This document shows, piece by piece, positions 43,960 through 56,880 of a DNA stretch of 64,000 nucleotides (the stretch's first letter is position 1; each line of letters begins with the position of its first letter). Made by a program: the position numbers and the translations under genes. Below the pieces are notes generated by a model, which searched no databases, had not been told where the DNA came from, and saw only the letters and a program-made list of their open reading frames with translations. Where the stretch lies: positions 4,491,976-4,555,975 of the forward strand of contig OZ020526.1 of the NCBI GenBank assembly GCA_963971425.1, written 5' to 3'. Source of the stretch: Bryoerythrophyllum caledonicum (taxonomy: Eukaryota; Streptophyta; Bryopsida; Pottiales; Pottiaceae).

Positions 43960-44360
43960 TTGACACTCTACAATAAGGCTAGGCCGGTTTTGGTCTCAAA
44001 ATAAATACTTTATTATAAATATTTCCGTGTCGAAAGCGCTCTTACAATTTGTGGTTGTTGACTTTTGCAAGTAGGCCATCCACATGCGGTGTGTATGGAC
44101 AAGTTTTCGCGTTTCATTGGAGGGATTCCACATTGGACGTTCCACACTTGCAGCAAAAGGTGTACCCTAAGTATTGGTCGTTCTCCTACATAATTAATTC
44201 ACAATGGAGAATGTCTAGAAATTTTGGAAAGTTCAAGGGATTAATCCAAGGTGATACCCAAGTAACACCAAGATGATACCCATGTAATATCTAGGCAATA
44301 CTAATGTAATACCTAGGTGATATCCATTGTGTCCAAACCACTCTGAGTTGGAAAAAATAA
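43960..44360 (+). repeat. Dispersed repeat B, copy 1
   Basis: Shares ACATAATTAATTCACAAT, AATTTTGGAAA, ACCTAGGTGAT and CATTGTGTCC with 53730-53910 in the same order and orientation. A GATRCCCATGTAATRYCTAGG motif is reiterated inside both. Confidence 0.6.
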
Positions 44361-44756
44361 AAACTTCGGATGGGAGTGTTCAAAACTGACCGATGTGTAC
44401 GGTATAGGCCGCCCACAGGCCGGAGACCATTATGCCGTCATCCTTAACCCTTAACCGACAATCAAGAACCATGTGGACAAGCACATATTTCACTCTCTAG
44501 AATATAAAAAAATGTATCAAAATTTAGCAAGACTCACACCTTTGGATTGAAGATTCTTCATCTCACATCTTTCATGAATGAGAGACGTTGGTAAAGGTTT
44601 ACACTATTTGAGAACTGAAATCTCTATCGATAGAGTGGCGGTTTCGGAGAAGTGACGCGTCCGTTGGGCTTGTCGCGCGGTACACCGCCCTGGAAAGAGG
44701 GACACGACCACAAATAACAACAGAAAGGACAAGAACAAAAAACAGAAGAGCCTTCG

Positions 44757-44970
44757 CTAATCGAGGATTAAGGATTTAAACCTGATTAACCGTGGCGTCC
44801 GGTGGCCGTAGAACAAGAACAAAACACAAAAGGGCCTCCGCCTGATCAAGATTAACGAGTTAAACACGATTAACCGCGGCGTCCGGCAGCCCTTGAACAA
44901 TGATAGCCTTTGCCTAATCAAGGGTTAAGGAGTTAAACATGATTAACCGTGGCGGCCGGTGACCGTAATC
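44757..44970 (+). repeat. Three degenerate tandem repeats upstream of SPY
   Basis: The core GATTAACCGYGGCGTCCGG appears at 44784, 44868 and 44941, each preceded by an AAGGRTTTAAAC or GAGTTAAACA block. The units are about 73-84 bp long. They end just before the presumed SPY leader, so they could be regulatory or simply a local satellite. Confidence 0.75.
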
Positions 44971-46150
44971 CGAAATCAAGGCCTCGGTTAGGGTTTGAAG
45001 CTCACGCAGGAGACTGCTGCTGATTGTTGTTATTTTTGCTGCACCGCCATTTGCTCCCCCGCGCCATCGCCTCCGCTCCCCGCGCTCCGGCCCTCCCTGC
45101 CGCCCCGCACATTCCCTCTCGTCCCGTACTCTCTCTCACCTCCTCTTTACGGCGCGCGATTTGGCGCAGTATCGCGCATTTTGAAGGTGTTGCTGCGGCG
45201 GGGATGGCGACGGTGTTCCCGTATCATCCGTTGCGAGGCGCCGGACGCGCTTCTTTCGTGTGCTGAAGCTATTCAGTGTAGGTTTTCCTTTTGGCGGGAT
45301 CGAGATTGGAAGAGTGATTGGGGTGAGATCAGGGAAACGGAAAATTGCGTGGAGGCGGTTTTTTTGGTGTAGTGCGGTCGACTTTAGAGTTTTGTTCGGT
45401 CGACTTTAGAGTTTAGAGTTTTGTCGACTTTAGAGTTTACACTTTCTGATCGCCATGACGTGAGGTTCGGCCGTGGCGTGATTGGTGTCAGTGGCGCTTC
45501 TTCGAGCCCATGCAGGTCGGTTGTTATTTCTTTGGTTATGTAATTTGTGTGAGTCGTGAATTGTTGAGGTGGTGGAGATGTTGATATTTGTTTTGTGCTC
45601 TGGGACATTACTGTCTTTGATTCCTTAAGGAGGAGTGAAATTTTATGCAACGAGCCTTAAGGTTGATTGCGAGATTCTTAAGTTCGGGGACTTAATCCGA
45701 GGACACGTTGTAGAGATGTCAGGCTAACAGTTGCAGGGCGGCGGCTCTGAGTCCTGGTCCTTGAGACTCAGTAATAGTAAAGTTTTTGTGAAAGTGCGAC
45801 TTCTCTTGCTCTCTGTTAAGTTCGTAAGTCTGTGGTCAATCACGTGATGGATGCTAGTGGAAGCCTTATTGCTGCTCAGATGTTAGGGCTCGGCTTTAGT
45901 GACTGCTAATCGTTTTCTTAATGGACGATGATTGAGCTGTGGTTTGCGTCTACAGATGGATATGTCTGAGAAATTGTGATACTGAGGGCTGACTGGTCAG
46001 CTTTTTGGCTGAATTTTGTCTTGAATTTGGTGATGTGCAGCTTGTTGAGACGTGCCTCATGATTTTAGGATGGTGTTGAGTTTTTTTGGACTAAACGGTA
46101 GTGGTGTTGTGATTAGGGTTCAGAGGCTGGGAGATGAGACTCGGAATGCA
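44971..46150 (+). promoter_or_regulatory. Probable SPY promoter and 5' leader
   Basis: A CT-rich, GC-rich leader lies at about 45040-45260, followed by sequence with several possible 5' UTR splice sites (for example an acceptor GTGATGTGCAG near 46041). GTCGACTTTAGAGTTT recurs three times at 45376-45440. No coding function is assigned to the frames here. An in-frame ATG at 46070 could add 27 residues to SPY. Confidence 0.45.
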
Positions 46151-49100
46151 ATGAAACCTAATGGCATGGGGCCTGGAATGGCTTGGCCAGAGTCTCAAGT
46201 TGCGCAACCTCAGCAAACGAATGGGGTGCGGGAAAGAGAAGCAGCCACTGACACTCAACGGTTGAAAAGACGGCCTTCTTCAGATGATGGAATCATGGGA
46301 TTACCTGTGGTCCAGAATTCATCTGTATCCGCTGGTTTGGGAGGTCTGAAAGTTCCAGGGAAGGATGCGATTTCCTTTGCAGCCGTTCTTAGATCTCGCA
46401 ACAAGATTTCCGGTATGAATGAGGCAGCCCTTTTACTTCTCCTATCTTGTGATGTGCTTTACTTAACTTTCAGAGAAGTAGAGATTTGTAATTTATATTA
46501 TCAACAGTTCTGATTTTGTAGCTTGTTTGAGGCGTTTTAGTTTTTAGTATCGGCTTTGAACTGCACTATGTTGTAGTTTTGTTCTTGACTCCTGATTTTT
46601 ATGCTCAAACTTCAGATGCATTGGCGCTATATGACAGTATTTTGGAGGTTGAACCTCAAAATGTGGAAGCTCATGTTGGAAAAGGGATGTGTCTTCAAAG
46701 CCAAAACCTTCCTCGGCAAGCATTTGAAAGCTTTGCAAATGCTTTGCGGCTTGATGCACAGAACGCCTGTGCTTTGACGCATTGCGGGATTTTGTACAAA
46801 GAGGAGGGCCACTTGCTTGAAGCAGCGGAGGTATCTGACATATTCACTTGATGTACTTGCCCATCTTCTGTGATGATATTTGTTATTAGTCAATGTATCA
46901 GAGAAAAAAACTGCGGGGGAAAAAAATCATGTGGTTCAAGCAGCAGTATTTTCATTTTCAAACTTAATCTGTAATTTCTAGTCTTTTTTCTGCTGAAGTC
47001 AGATGGTGAAGAGGGTCTTAGTTTGGCTCTTCATGTAAGAACTGTAGGATGCGTAACATTGTAGGGCTTGTACTAATCAGGTTGTCACTGGAATCAACCA
47101 GGCGTACCGCAAGGCTTTAATGGCTGATCCTACGTACAAGTCAGCTTCAGAGAATCTCGCAATTGTGCTTACTGATCTGGGCACGAGTTTGAAGCTGTCG
47201 GGACATGTTCAAGAAGGTCTGGCGAAGTACTATGATGCTCTGAAGGCAGACAGTCGGTATGCTGTAAGTCGATCTTATTTCATTCCAGGCTTCGCTGGGC
47301 GTTTTCTTTTCTCGTCAGATGTAGCACTTCCATCGAACTTAATTCGTTTCCTGGATCAAAGTTTTAGAGAGGAATGATTAGAATTGTGATGGTGTTACTG
47401 GTTGGGATAAATCTTGATTTGTTATGAAGAGTTTGTATCGTGACATGTTCGTTCAATATTGTCAGCCAGCGTATTACAACTTGGGAGTTGTCTACTCGGA
47501 GATGATGCAATATGATATGGCCTTAAATTGCTATGAGAAGGCAGCCGTGCATAGACCAATGTATGCAGAAGCCTACTGCAACATGGGAGTTATCTATAAG
47601 AACCGAGGTGATCTGGATGCTGCCATTGCCTGTTATGAAAGGTACGAAGGAGTTTTTTCATAGAAGACTATCACTATACGTTCTTTGTCTTCGTTACACA
47701 TATCAAATAATATTTGAATTCTGAGTTATAGTATTACCACTTGGCTATCAAGTTGAAACATTGTGGAACTTGGGGATTGAACTTCACCTAAACTTTTTTT
47801 CTTGCAAACAGGTGCTTGGCAGTGTCTCCCAATTTTGAAATTGCGAAGAACAATATGGCCATTGCCTTGACTGATCTGGGCACGAAGGTGAGAACTACTA
47901 TTCTTATGAATTAGGTGTTTGTTTTCAGCATCACTTACAATTCAACATAGAATGAATGAGTGATTCTTCAACTTTCCTGTGGTTACAACTTTTCAATGGC
48001 TTACAGTATTTCTCTGACTTAAACTGAACAGGCAGCATGTAGCGAAATGTTAAATGGATCATAATGATGCAGGTCAAGATAGAGGGAGATATTCACCAAG
48101 GAGTTGCATACTACAAAAAAGCCCTTCTTTATAACTGGCACTATGCGGATGCTATGTATAACTTGGGGGTTGCATACGGTGAACTGCTCAAATTTGACAT
48201 GGTATATTCTCCCTCCGTATTTGTGTTATTGCTTTTATTAACGTCAGATATTCATTCCATTGTACACCTATTATTAACTAGACTAGATACTAGCGCTGGT
48301 AATGCATGACTTGTGGTAAGGCAGAGTAGTATTCCCATTAACAAGGATTTGTCCACAGGCTGTGGTGATGTACGAGCTTGCGCTGCATTTCAATCCTCAC
48401 TGCGCAGAAGCTTGCAACAACCTGGGTGTCATTTACAAGGACCGTGATAATCTTGATAAAGCTGTCGAATGTTATCAGGTGGGATTGGTTATTAAATTGA
48501 GATATTATTAGTGTTTTAATTTGGATGGAAGGACTGGTATATTTTGATAACCCAATTTCTGGATACCTTCAACACTCTGGTATTTTGGCGCCCTGACTGG
48601 GTCTCACCAATTTTATACGTTCTTGTGTAAATGTGCTTATTTGCGTAAGTGCTCAGCTGTTTGCTGGCATCTATTGACTGTCAACGTTGAAAAAGGGGTT
48701 GTATTCGTCTGTAACCCTGAGATGTTGCTCTCTGAGTTCTACACTTTGTTTGCTTTTTTTTGGAACTATTTTACTGCACAACCACTCACTTGGCTGTCAT
48801 TTTCCATTACTATGACAGATGGCGTTGCAAATAAAACCCAACTTTTCTCAATCACTGAACAATCTTGGAGTAGTCTACACTGTCCAGGTATGTCATACCA
48901 TGTTGGAAACATCATGAAACTCGTTGTTGCACCTTACAGAATTTAAACCGTTTTCTTAGTAAGATTCGGTGCCATAGTTTATCAATACTGATCTTTCGTG
49001 TTGCCTCTGTTCTATTGCTGAAAGTCAACGAAGTTTGGGCATTGAGTTTGTAAGAGAAATGTGCTTATGTATTAATTTTGCTATTGTTTTTAACCAGGGG

Positions 49101-52100
49101 AAGATGGACTCTGCTGCCAGTATGATTGAGAAGGCAATTCTTGCTAACCCTTCATATGCTGAAGCCTACAACAATCTGGGTATGTTACTTGAAACACTTA
49201 AGCAGTTACTCATATTTTGCTCATACCATACTCGAAACTGTGTTTTGTTTCTCTACTTTCTCTGCAGACTTCTGCTGAAACCTTCCTAGAATATTTTCAA
49301 ATTTCTTCTCTAAATTGCAAATACTACTTCTTGATGGTTAGTCTAAATCTAGTGTCGTTTTTTTTTAGATTTCGAGAATCAATATTTGCTCCGAATTGAA
49401 TTGGTAGATCCTGCCAGCTTATGTGCAAACGTCTTGCAGGTGTGTTGCATCGGGATGCGGGTAACATTCCTCTTGCTATCGACGCATATGAGCGCTGCTT
49501 GCTAATTGACCCAGATTCTCGAAATGCGGGCCAGGTATGACTATGTACATCTAGTATTCACTTGCCATCTTACATATATCCTTTTGTAATCGACTTTTGT
49601 CTTTGAGTGACGTATTTTGATGCTTGTCACCTTTGGAATTCAGAATCGACTTCTGGCTATGAATTACATTTACGAGGGTGATGATGACAAACTCTACAAC
49701 GCTCACAGGTATTGTCAATATTGAATTCAAACCGTTGGTATTCAAATAGATTGATTATAGCTTGGTTAGGAAGAGGTTTCATGTGTAACCTTGCTTCGAG
49801 GACGCAATTGTATTGAATGCGTTCAATTATGGACAGTTTATTTACTCGTAGGCTAAGTTTCCGTGGTCGTGTGTTGAGGTACATTTGAAAGGAGGTGAAC
49901 TGGCACGAAATCTTGAAAATGATTCTATCATGCTCATGAGTTTGTAGGCTACTTTCTTTTTTGGGGGAAGGGCCTGGCTGGTATATTTGGATCGTCTATT
50001 TTACCCTAAGTCAAATTTCATGTCCCTTCAGGGAATGGGGAAAGCGCTTCAATCGACTTTATCCTGAGTTTACGACTTGGAGCAATCTAAAAGAGCGGGA
50101 TCGTCCACTTACTATTGGCTACGTATCCCCTGACTACTTCACTCATTCCGTCTCTTATTTTATTGAAGCCCCTTTGGTGCACCACGACTATACTAATTAT
50201 CACATAGTGGTATATTCTGCAGTTGTTAAGGTGAGCCCCCGTCCTTCATGTTCTGATCTGTTTGCGTTCAAGTTCGCACTAATTGTTCATAATGATTTTA
50301 ATATCCTTAACATTTTAGATTCCTTAGTAACCACGTGTAGTAGCACATGTATTGATTGGCAATACATTATGAATTATGTTCTACATGATTTGTTCTTGTA
50401 GGAACTTGTATCCTTAGCTCTTGACGTTGGATTGTCTCAGACGGATGCAAAAACACAGCGATTCAAAGATACTGTGCTAAAGAAAGGTGGTACCTGGAGA
50501 GAAGCCTATGGTATTGATGAAAAGAAAGTGGCTGGTATGGTTATTGAGGACAAGGTTGATATTCTTGTGGAGCTTACTGGGCATACAGCTAACAATCGCC
50601 TTGGGGTCATGGCATGCCGACCTGCTCCAGTTCAGGTGTTTACTATTTCCAACTCCACATCTTAGATGTCGGAAAGATTACGTTCTAATACAGATTAATA
50701 TCTGGATTCTTGTGACATCGCCTTGCTAATATGCCTTTTAAGGACTAAGAATATGCTGATACTCGCAACTTTTCATTCATTGAGATACCATGTTGCTATG
50801 TTCTGGCCGGATTTTCTGATCGTCTTGTGTTTCTCTTGTGAACTTAGGCAACTTGGATCGGATATCCCAATACTACTGGTTTATCAACTATTGATTACCG
50901 TTTTACAGATGCATTGGCAGATCCTCCGAACACCACGCAAAAGTAAGCTGTTTTTTTATGTGTAGTTTTGATGCAATCGTTAGGGGGCTGTACTTCTCTT
51001 TGAAAATCGTTTTTTTTCATCTTATCTTACACATGAAGTGGGTCTTGCAGGCACGCTGAGGAGCTTATTAGGTTACCAGGCTGTTTCTTGTGCTACACCC
51101 CATCTCCAGAGACTGGACCCGTTGTTCCAACACCTGCTCTTAGTAATGGGTTTGTTACATTCGGCAGCTTCAACAATCTTGCAAAGGTGACATAAATATT
51201 TCACCAACGCTATAGATCTGTGATTCTACCCGGTATGCTTGTTAAGTTCGGTCTCAGCATTACCCTTTGAAAAACGTAAAACTGGCCTTCGTCCTTCTGT
51301 TTACACGATATCCTTATTTCTTACAGTGATGCTCAATGAGAGTTATGCCATGCAGATTACGCCACGAGTAATGCGAGTGTGGGCAAAGATATTGTGTAAG
51401 ATGCCCAGCTCCCGACTTGTGGTGAAGTGCAAGCCCTTTTGCTGCGACAGTGTCAGAGAGGGTTTCCTGGCAAAGCTCGAAGAACTCGGTGTGGAATCAC
51501 TTCGAGTAGATTTATTACCGTTGATCCTTCTGAACCATGATCACATGCAAGCGTATTCTCTCATGGATATAAGGTAATAATCTTTCCTGGTCTTGTTCGT
51601 TCTTAATATTATCAGCTCTAGTTGGTTCGTTGTATCGCCGAGGCAAACCTAAATGTTGTATCGTCTCCAGTAATTTTCAATTGTGGCTAAAATGGTCAAT
51701 TATTGGAGGTGATGTTAATAGAATTTCTGATCTTTCGTTTATCTCTTGTGCAGCTTGGACACATTTCCATACGCGGGCACAACCACCACATGTGAATCGC
51801 TCTACATGGGCGTACCTTGTATAACAATGGGTGGGAAGGTGCACGCACACAACGTGGGTGTCACACTCCTGCATCAAGTTGGTGAGTATCCTAACACGAC
51901 ATCCCCTGATTGCAATGAACACAACAATTTTAGAATGTGTACCTCTCCACGAGGTCATTTTTTTTCTGAGTCGTTTATTCTCCGCTCTGCAGGTCTGGAA
52001 ACTCTTGTCGTGAAGACCGAGGACGACTACGTAGACAAGGCAGTAGAACTGGCATCCAACGTCCCCTGCCTCGCAGCTCTCCGCCTCGGGCTCCGTGAGA

Positions 52101-52462
52101 AGATGCTAAAATCATATCTCTGTGACGGTCCCAAATTCGTGAAGGGGCTTGAGAACAAGTACCGGCAGTTGTGGCACCGCTACTGCGACGGTGGGGGCGG
52201 CATTCCAGTCGAGGCGGCAACAACAACCACGAACAAGGCAGAAGCAGCAGCAGCAGCCCTCGTGAGCCACTCAGCCAGCACCACAGGGGACATGCCAATG
52301 AGGGAGGCTACTATTCCTGCTGCTCCAACCACAGCTGCTGCTGCTGCTGTTGTGACCCCCACTCCTTCGCCCACCTCCACATTGTCCACCACCGAGGGCA
52401 ACAGCTTGAGCGAGACGCGCACCAAGTGCCAAAAACGAAGCTCTGACCAACAACCCAACTGA
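46151..52462 (+). CDS. SPY: SPINDLY protein O-fucosyltransferase
   Basis: Eighteen coding exons join in frame to 963 residues: 46151-46412, 46616-46830, 47102-47263, 47466-47641, 47812-47887, 48073-48201, 48359-48478, 48819-48887, 49098-49179, 49440-49534, 49644-49708, 50032-50230, 50441-50635, 50848-50942, 51051-51186, 51356-51573, 51754-51881 and 51993-52462. All introns are GT-AG. Residues of about 88-460 form about ten tetratricopeptide repeats (AYYNLGVVYSEMMQYDMA, NMGVIYKNRGDLDAAIACYE). The GT41 catalytic region follows (IGYVSPDYFTHSVSYFIEAP, LVELTGHTANN, VVKCKPFCCDS, AGTTTTCESLYMGVP, HAHNVGV). SPY fucosylates nuclear and cytosolic proteins such as DELLA repressors in flowering plants. 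The last 90 residues are an Ala/Thr/Ser-rich tail. The family is certain; the start codon is less so. Confidence 0.95.
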
Positions 52463-53291
52463 CTGTGCATGTGTGTGCCGGTCCAGTTTTTTTGGACTCT
52501 AAATACTTCCTGCTCGCCCATTCTCACCTGTGGGCTTCTACATTCTAATACTAAATTATTCAAAGAATTTATCTCCATGCATATTTTCCGTACTTTTTTC
52601 AGGGGTTGAGATGGTGAGAGAGGTTGCAGACCGTGAGACGAGGAGTGAAGAGCGTGATGAAGCGATGGACATGAGACTAGGAGTCAGATGAAGGGATGAA
52701 CGCTTCAAGGATGACCTATCTGCCAGGTTTTTTCTAGATGGAGCGTTATCGTTCTGATGATGGGGCTTCTGTATCAGAGGAAACATAAGTCTGGTTGTTT
52801 GGCACTTGGTAACAAACAGATCATTTGACAGGGTTTGGTGGTAGCTGTTTAATTGCCCAATGACAGGGTTTTTGGTAGCTAGTATACCGTAGGCGAAGTG
52901 TCATAGTTGCCTCTCTCTTTCCTGAATCACCGCAACGGGAGATTGAGATTTGTGGCTGTTTGGGAGAGTGAGTGGGACACGGTTGAATCCGTGGATGCCG
53001 TAATCTGCTCTGGTTACGCAATCATAGTGATCTGAAGCAGCCCTGATCGGGGAGTGTTGCTAACAAAGCTGAACGCGGACTTTCAACGCAGACCCTGGAG
53101 TTACGGAAGGTGATGAGGAGTGACTCGTGGGGATGCAGAGAGGTGGGGATTGGTTTCTAACCCCCAACCTTATGGTCACGTTGGATGCCTTCTAACCAAC
53201 TTAAGGAAAGCCACGGAATCTTCAGCACAATTCAATCTTGAAGAGAAATGTGCTTCCGATGACATGTGATTTTTGGGGAATTTGATTCTTA
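52463..53291. other. SPY 3' UTR and intergenic DNA
   Basis: No gene is recognised. The first few hundred bases should hold the SPY 3' UTR. A TGACAGGGTTT motif is repeated at about 52827 and 52862. Confidence 0.45.
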
Positions 53292-53429
53292 TTAACCCCT
53301 AAAGGACCAAGGTTTTTTTTTTTGTTGAGGGATTTCTACTCTATTTCGACTGTACGGATTGAATGATAATTGCAGTCAAATGAAAACTTTAACCCTAAAG
53401 GAACGCTTTAGGGGTCCTTCAGCGGTTAA
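53292..53429. mobile_element. Short TTAA-flanked element remnant
   Basis: TTAA at 53292 and 53426. The ends read inward CCCCTAAAGGACC and CCGCTGAAGGACCCC, like the other TTAA elements in the window. An internal hairpin (TTAACCCTAAAGGAACGCT followed by TTTAGGGG) suggests a rearranged end. Confidence 0.45.
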
Positions 53430-53733
53430 TATTGGAATGTGGAAAGCTACTCTCTTTTCAGGGGTTAATATTGGAATGTGGAAAGCTACTCTCTTTTCAG
53501 GGGTTAATATTGGAATGTGGAAAGCTACTCTCTTTTCACGGGTTAATATTGGAATGTGGAAAGCTACTCTCTTTTCAGGGGTTAATGTTAGAATGTGGAA
53601 AGCTACTCTCTTTTCAGGGGTTAATATTGGAATGTGGAAAGCTACTCTCTTTTCAGGGGTTAATGTTAGAATGTGGAAAGATACTCTCTTTTCAGGGGTT
53701 AATATTGGAATGTGGAAAGCTACTCTCTTTTTG
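53422..53733 (+). repeat. 39-bp minisatellite, eight units
   Basis: Eight uninterrupted 39-bp units begin GGGGTTAATATTGGAATG and end CTACTCTCTTTTCA. Units 5 and 7 share the variant GTTAGAATG. Because 39 is divisible by three, all frames stay open and give spurious repetitive ORFs. Each unit starts with the GGGGTTAA tip of the adjacent TTAA element. Confidence 0.95.
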
Positions 53734-53910
53734 AGAACAACAATAGGACTAAAGTATGTACCTGCTGTGGTTCACTTTTGTACATAATTAATTCACAATT
53801 AAGATTGTCCAAAATTTTGGAAAATTCAAGAAATTCGTCTAGGTGATGCCCATGTAATGCCTAGGTGATGCCCATTCATACCCATTGTGTCCGAACCACT
53901 GCAATTTGGA
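53734..53910 (+). repeat. Dispersed repeat B, copy 2
   Basis: Matches 44150-44360 in the same orientation (ACATAATTAATTCACAAT and GGTGATGCCCAT reiterations). It begins where the minisatellite ends. Confidence 0.6.
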
Positions 53911-54679
53911 AAAAAGAAAGAGACCATTGCGTACTGTCCCTTGAAATAACGCATTCTAGGTGGCAAGCACTTAGAAGCACTCCAAGTTGACTGTTCTAAA
54001 TTGATGTTAACTTAGGGTCACATTGAGGCTATTATATTGGATTAGGAGAAAACATTTTGCAAGGGGCATTGAAAATCCTTAGTTGTGGCCCTTTTTCCAT
54101 TAGAAGGTTGTGGATTCTCCTAACCCTTTAAGGCTTAACATCCATGTTTGGGTTGTTTGGCCATATTAACCTGTGTAGCAAGCGCTACTCGCCACCTTTG
54201 AGTGAAATTTAGAGATGGAACAAGATGAGCATCAACCAAGACTCGTCACAACAAAATCAATGTAGGCATTGGCAAACTATAGTAATTTTTGTGAAGTGGG
54301 GTCGTGGTGAATTGTACCCACTATATAAGGTGTACCCCCTCTCCCGATCAACAGTTGAAGCAATGTACATATAAGAAGAACCCAAATAAAATCACATGTA
54401 TTTTTCAGTCACAGCCAATAGAATTAGAATCTCAATCGAGTTGATTTCATATTTTTCCGATCAGATGTGAATTAGTTATGAATCTTCAAAGTGGTCAGCC
54501 ATGTACAACATGTTTCTGCCACTAGGTACCTTCATTAGCGCCGACCAAAAGTTACCGGTCTTGACCAATAGTAAGCCTTAATTTGGAGTTGACAAAGAGT
54601 GAATGGGTGGAAATGGGGCGGATATGAGGTGGAATTAGGACCAAGTCTAAAGTAGTAGTATAAGAAGGTGGCGGTCATG
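53911..54679. other. Intergenic DNA, no gene seen
   Basis: No coding or repeat structure is recognised. Confidence 0.4.
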
Positions 54680-54699
54680 GAGGGGTATAAGAAAAAGAA

Positions 54700-54840
54700 T
54701 AACGCCGGCCTCCGAAGGAGGCCGGTGTGAATAAAGTGTCTATTCGTTCCACTTACTAAGACCATGCCCACAGGACAAGGAAAAGTAAGCTCGAACTACT
54801 GCCCTCTCTCGAGGGTAGACACTATGTAACAAGTAGCCAA
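54700..54840 (-). other. LINE copy 2 3' UTR hairpins
   Basis: Minus strand CCGGCCTCC-TTCG-GAGGCCGG forms a perfect stem with a TTCG loop, followed by ATTCTTTTTCTT. Upstream, CTACCCTCGAGAGAGGG corresponds to the first hairpin of copy 1. Confidence 0.75.
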
Positions 54841-54936
54841 AGAGCCACAAACCAACCAACCAATCTCTAACAAAGAAACTAGCCAACTAACCAACCATCG
54901 ACCACGCAAGCAATCTCAAACCATAAGACCAACCAA

Positions 54937-55770
54937 TCAAGATAAATCCAGGTGGGGGAAGAATTCAAGGGGGGTCTTGTGTATCGGGGAGGGTTTGGTT
55001 GTTTTCGATTTTGCGTTTATGCAGAAGAATGGACATGGCATGCTGATTAGCAATGGTGTTAATGTTTTAAAGGTGGTTTTAATTGTTTCAGTGGGAATTT
55101 TGAAGACATCTTCGAGAATATTCATAGAGGGAATAAAGGAGGTGGCACGAGCGCCAGATGTTATTACAATAAGGGGGTCCACATTCCACCCGAGAGCAAT
55201 GATGTCGTCCATAAGGGGTTGGTATTTATCAATTTTATTTTGGATTGTCTCCGGGGAAAATCTATCGTTGCAGTATGTGAATTCAATGAATTGAATGGTG
55301 TAATCTTGGTTGATGTTATCGGGTGGTGGGTCATTATATGGTAATCCTTTAACACAAAGAATGTCTGATTTGAGCCGAGCGTTACAATGACATCTTTGGG
55401 TCATACATGAGTATGGGAGTAGCCTAGGGGGGACCGTATTTTCTTGTGGGTTGTTATTAAAAGTGCCTGCGTTCATTAGTATAAAACATCTCGATTTATT
55501 GTAGGAGGTGATTAGTTTTCGGACTTCCCATACTGCTTTATTATGTCTTCTAACAATTAGAGAGTGTATGTGGTGGTTTTGGCATTTGAGTAGAACATGA
55601 AGCCATGTGTTGGGGTCCGTTGAGGGGCAAATGGGGCATGTTATGGATGGGAATCTTTCTATTCCAAAGAAGAGTTGTTTGCGAGCGTTTCCCATATACT
55701 GACCAGTACGGAATTTGATGAAGCATGTTATTTGCAAGTCTGAGATGCTGGGGTTTTTCCAAAAGTTTGT
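54937..55770 (-). pseudogene. LINE copy 2: CCHC finger and REL-like domain
   Basis: One open frame carries CPICPSTDPNTWLHVLLKC (CX2CX9HX4C intact), RHNKAVW, KSDILCVKG (KPD in copy 1), IQFIEFTYCND and KYQPLMDDIIALGWNVDPLI. The frame is continuous here, unlike in copy 1. That shows finger and nuclease region belong to one protein. Confidence 0.7.
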
Positions 55771-56388
55771 GGAGAGTTCATTGTCTATGTTGTTATTGTT
55801 AGTCCATTTTTCTATGTTAGGAATACTTTCTCAGATTGTATCAAGGTTGTTGTAGAGGTCTTGTTTTTTGAGATATTTGCCCAAAAATCTAATTGGGCCT
55901 TTGTCAGAGGTATCTTCTTTGGAAGGCCATTCTTCTTTTTGAAAGTAGTATGGGATAGCATGGGCATGCTCGTGTGGGTCTTTGGCATTTTTGTGTGTTT
56001 TTTCTCGGCCTTCTTTTGCTAATTTGTCTGCTTGTTCGTTGCCAACATTGAAAGGTAGGGTGTGTTATTTGAGTGTTTATTAGGTAAAGTGCATTTATAC
56101 AGTCCGTGAATATATGTGCGGGTTCATTATTGTATTTTGTTGTGATGATTTGTAGTGTTTTGTGAATGGCCATGAGTTCTGCTCTGAGGATATTTTGTAG
56201 TCCATGTAGTCTTTTGGCTAGTTTGATTTCCTTGGAAGAATTATATATGCCATATCCAGCTTTTTCTCTGCGCCAAGATCTCGGGCTAATTTGTTCCGGT
56301 GGTTTAAAGGAGCCGTCGGTGTAGTAACTGTGTGCGGGGTTGAATTTTGGTGTGATATGAGTTGGGTAGTTTGGGAGAGGGGGAGGTG
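55771..56388 (-). pseudogene. LINE copy 2: RNase H, truncated by insertion
   Basis: RAELMAIHKTLQIITT and HIFTDCINALYLI are preserved, including the catalytic Glu missing from copy 1. Small deletions disturb the C-terminal part. The N-terminal strand lies next to the hAT-like element boundary. Confidence 0.75.
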
Positions 56389-56880
56389 CAGGGTTGTTAG
56401 GACGCTCGACGTCGCTGACATCCGGACGTCAGGACGAAGGACGTCCTCGGGCCTATCAGGACGTCTCGTGACATAACGAGTTTTGTCAATTTACCCGGGG
56501 TAAGTAGCCGTCCGCAGCCTCGGCCGACCGCTCGGCCGTCAGATACGACCACCCTTCGTCCGCCCGTCGCGACCGCCCGATGGTTGGTCAGTGGCGTCCG
56601 CCCCGCCGTCCGCCCGCCACGACAGCTCGGTGGTCGGTTGGTGCCGACAACTAGGCCGTCCGAATTGCGGTCGGCGCTCGGCCGTCCGAATGGCGGTCGA
56701 CAGTTGGCCGTCCGCCCGACTGTCCAAATGGCAATCAGGGGTTGGCTGTCCGGCAGCTGTCCGCCCGGCCGTCCGAATGGCGGTCGGCGTTGAGACCCTC
56801 CGATTGGCCGTCCGAATGGCGGATGGCCGTCAGCCGTCCGCCTGGTTGTCCGAATGGCGCTCGGCGCTCGGCCGTCCGCT

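Noticed and set aside
44995-45372. A 125-residue ORF upstream of SPY
   Set aside because: CT-rich leader sequence with low-complexity translation and no family resemblance; more likely promoter or 5' UTR.
53422-53733. CRISPR-like regular repeats
   Set aside because: Units are contiguous with no spacers, in a eukaryotic genome; it is a minisatellite.
53359-53787. Plus-strand ORF with repeats of MWKATLFSGVNIG
   Set aside because: Produced by a 39-bp minisatellite whose period is divisible by three; two frames are open equally and there is no family match.
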